A DNA stretch of 15,932 nucleotides, taken from Pseudomonadota bacterium (GTDB taxonomy: Bacteria > Myxococcota_A > Polyangia > Polyangiales > Polyangiaceae). The position numbers were made by a program, and so were the translations under genes. Below, piece by piece: positions 14,524 to 15,932 of this stretch; within the stretch, counting starts at the first letter, position 1, and the number at the start of each line of letters is the position of its first letter. The DNA is taken from assembly GCA_023432025.1 (NCBI GenBank), contig JAEYVE010000071.1, positions 1 through 15,932 on the forward strand. The letters run 5' to 3'. The notes below the pieces were generated by a model. The model was not told where the DNA came from, made no database searches, and saw only the letters and a program-made list of their open reading frames with translations.

Positions 14524-15648
14524 TCAGGCGCTCCCCAGCAGGAGCCTCTCGTAGCGATCCGTCGCGTACGGAACGGTAAACTGCTCGAGCCACTCGGTCG
14601 GATCCTCCGGTCGATACTCACCCGAGAGCACCGCGCCGATGCCTTCAGCGAGCGCTCGTGAATCGTCCAGAGGCACCAGCTTTCCAAAGCGCCCGCCATC
14701 GAGGATTTCCTGCGGGCCGCTCGGGCAATTCGTCGACACGACCGGCGTGCCGACGGCGAGAGCCTCGAGCAGCACGGTGGGCAGCCCTTCCCAATCCGAA
14801 GACAGCGCAAAGACCGCCGCTTTGGCCAGAAAGGCGAACGGATTGTCGACGAAGCCGAAGAGCTGCACGTCCTCGTTCAAACCGAGCGCCGTGACTCGCT
14901 CTTCGAGCCGGCGACGCTCCGACCCTTCGCCCAGAATCAGAAGCCGCGCCTCACGCTCTTTACGGAGGAGCGCAAACGCGCGCAGCAAGTTGTCGAAGTT
15001 CTTCTGCGGCTCGAGACGCCCCACGCCCAAAATGACCGGAGGCCCCTCGCCGTTCAACCAAGGGTGCGCCACCGGCTCGCGGGAGCGCGGCAGAATGTCA
15101 CTGGCGAGCGCAGGGTTGTACACGGTGGTGAACGCTTCACGCGGGAGGTTCAAAAACGCCGCGAGGTCGTGCGCCGAGCCGTTGGACACGGTGACGCGTG
15201 CCGCGGCCCTCGGGTAGGCCCACTTGGCCAAGCGCGAAATGCCCAGCCGTCGCGGATGCCAAAACGAGAGGCGTCCCAGCTCGACGGAGAGCGTGGTGTG
15301 CTCGGAGACGATGATGCGAGCGCCCGAGCGCGCGAGTTTTTCCGCGAGCACCGCCACTTCGTTCGAGAAGTGCGTCGCAGAAATGACGGCGTTCGGCCGC
15401 TGCTCGCCGAGGTACTTGGCGAGCGCCCAAGGACGATACGCGGGGAACTTCACGTCCAGGTCGACGACGTTCAGCTCCTTGGGGACGGTGTTCGCGAAGT
15501 AGCTCCCCTTGAAGGAGTTCAGCACGAGGTCCACCTGCCAGCCTCGCTCCTTCAACTGGAGGCCCAGGTTGTAATAAACCCGCTCGATGCCACCGTTGAA
15601 TACGGTGTGCAGGTAAAATGCGACTCGCCCTCGTTGCACGTTCGACAC
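14524..15648 (-). CDS. Glycosyltransferase family 4 (GT-B fold)
   Basis: A canonical GT4 enzyme of 374 residues. The acceptor domain opens with VAFYLHTVFNGGIERV, with NGGIERV at 18-24 as the usual glycine-rich loop. The donor domain begins near 204 with VILGVGRLEPQKNF, where R211 and K216 are the expected phosphate ligands, followed by LLILGEGSERRRLE. The EX7E motif runs from E287 to E295 in WEGLPTVLLEALAVGTPV, followed by CPSGPQEIL, typical of GalNAc/Gal-type and other GT4 transferases. Donor and acceptor are not predictable. The start is GTG 15646-15648 with AGGAG about 10 bases upstream; another GTG lies three codons later. It is convergent with the DUF1552 gene (51-bp gap) and lies 128 bp beyond the gene entering from the right edge, on the same strand. 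Confidence 0.94.
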   Translation of the reverse strand: MSNVQRGRVAFYLHTVFNGGIERVYYNLGLQLKERGWQVDLVLNSFKGSYFANTVPKELNVVDLDVKFPAYRPWALAKYLGEQRPNAVISATHFSNEVAVLAEKLARSGARIIVSEHTTLSVELGRLSFWHPRRLGISRLAKWAYPRAAARVTVSNGSAHDLAAFLNLPREAFTTVYNPALASDILPRSREPVAHPWLNGEGPPVILGVGRLEPQKNFDNLLRAFALLRKEREARLLILGEGSERRRLEERVTALGLNEDVQLFGFVDNPFAFLAKAAVFALSSDWEGLPTVLLEALAVGTPVVSTNCPSGPQEILDGGRFGKLVPLDDSRALAEGIGAVLSGEYRPEDPTEWLEQFTVPYATDRYERLLLGSA

Positions 15649-15750
15649 GGCCGTCTCTCTCCTCGACCCCCCCTTGCAACACTCTCAAAAGCGCGCCCTC
15701 GACTCTCGCTCCCAGCGCGCGACGGACGCGCAAAGAGTGAGCCTCGAGGG

Positions 15751-15774
15751 CACGAGCACGAGCACGAGCGCGAG
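15751..15774. repeat. Hexamer simple repeat (CACGAG)n
   Basis: Three perfect CACGAG units (15751-15768) plus one CGCGAG unit (15769-15774) lie immediately 3' of the stop codon of the right-edge gene. It is non-coding as far as I can tell and looks like replication slippage. Confidence 0.6.
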
Positions 15775-15776
15775 CG

Positions 15777-15932
15777 TCAACCGCCCGCTCCAGGCACGTC
15801 CGCGAACGGGTTGTCCGCGCTCTCCGGGAAGTGCGCGGACTTCCACTCACGCTTGTGGCGAAAACGCTTCAGCGGAGCCGTGAGAGCACCCATGCCGCGC
15901 TCCCAGTGCAAGAGGCTCACGTAGTCCCAATA
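15777..15932 (-). CDS. Unidentified protein, C-terminal 51 residues only
   Basis: On the minus strand an open frame enters from the right edge and ends at TGA (15777-15779). The visible tail reads YWDYVSLLHWERGMGALT, continues through a basic stretch KRFRHKREW, and ends NPFADVPGAGG. The regular aromatic/hydrophobic pattern of the first 20 residues looks like a real amphipathic helix, whereas the last ~15 residues look like a disordered tail. No family is recognised from this fragment. It is on the same strand as the GT4 gene 128 bp downstream and may be in the same glycan locus. Confidence 0.55.
   Translation of the reverse strand, partial: YWDYVSLLHWERGMGALTAPLKRFRHKREWKSAHFPESADNPFADVPGAGG

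Noticed and set aside
1..15932. tRNA, rRNA, CRISPR arrays, insertion sequences, phage or toxin-antitoxin genes
   Set aside because: I looked on both strands and saw no cloverleaf, regular spacer repeat, transposase motif or terminal inverted repeat that would support any of these.

Overview
The window is high-GC DNA with dense, largely open reading frames on both strands. The gene content points to a Myxococcota (Polyangia-like) genome: a DUF4388/PATAN domain fused to a Ser/Thr kinase with an HxDVSPxN-type catalytic loop, and an adjacent DUF1592-family / DUF1552-family gene pair. This assignment is inferred from gene content; there is no rRNA or other marker gene here.

Layout, left to right. 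(1) 1-1778, minus: a signalling kinase whose C-terminus runs off the left edge. (2) 1959-5327, minus: a complete dTDP-L-rhamnose operon transcribed rfbB > rfbA > rfbC > rfbD, with 4-base stop/start overlaps at two junctions and a possible third. (3) 5569-7533, plus, divergent from rfbB: a GT4 glycosyltransferase followed closely by a five-helix membrane protein of unknown function. (4) 7433-9580, minus: a secreted clan GH-A glycoside-hydrolase-like lipoprotein whose 3' end overlaps the membrane-protein gene by 101 bp. (5) 9847-10887, plus: a second GT4-like glycosyltransferase with a degenerate EX7E motif and a good sigma70-like promoter. (6) 10888-11260: a 373-bp non-coding gap with a perfect 14-bp palindrome and a small hairpin. 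(7) 11261-14472, plus: a DUF1587/1595/1592/1588/1585 lipoprotein candidate with a CxxCH motif, then a Tat-exported DUF1552 protein. (8) 14524-15648, minus: a third, canonical GT4 glycosyltransferase. (9) 15777-15932, minus: the last 51 residues of an unidentified protein that enters from the right edge.

The simplest reading is a cell-surface polysaccharide locus. RfbABCD supplies dTDP-L-rhamnose, three GT-B enzymes build or extend a glycan, and an exported hydrolase trims or degrades it. The membrane protein and the DUF1592/DUF1552 pair have no assigned role in this. No flippase, polymerase or chain-length regulator is present, so the locus probably extends beyond one or both edges. I saw no RNA genes, CRISPR arrays, insertion sequences or phage genes.
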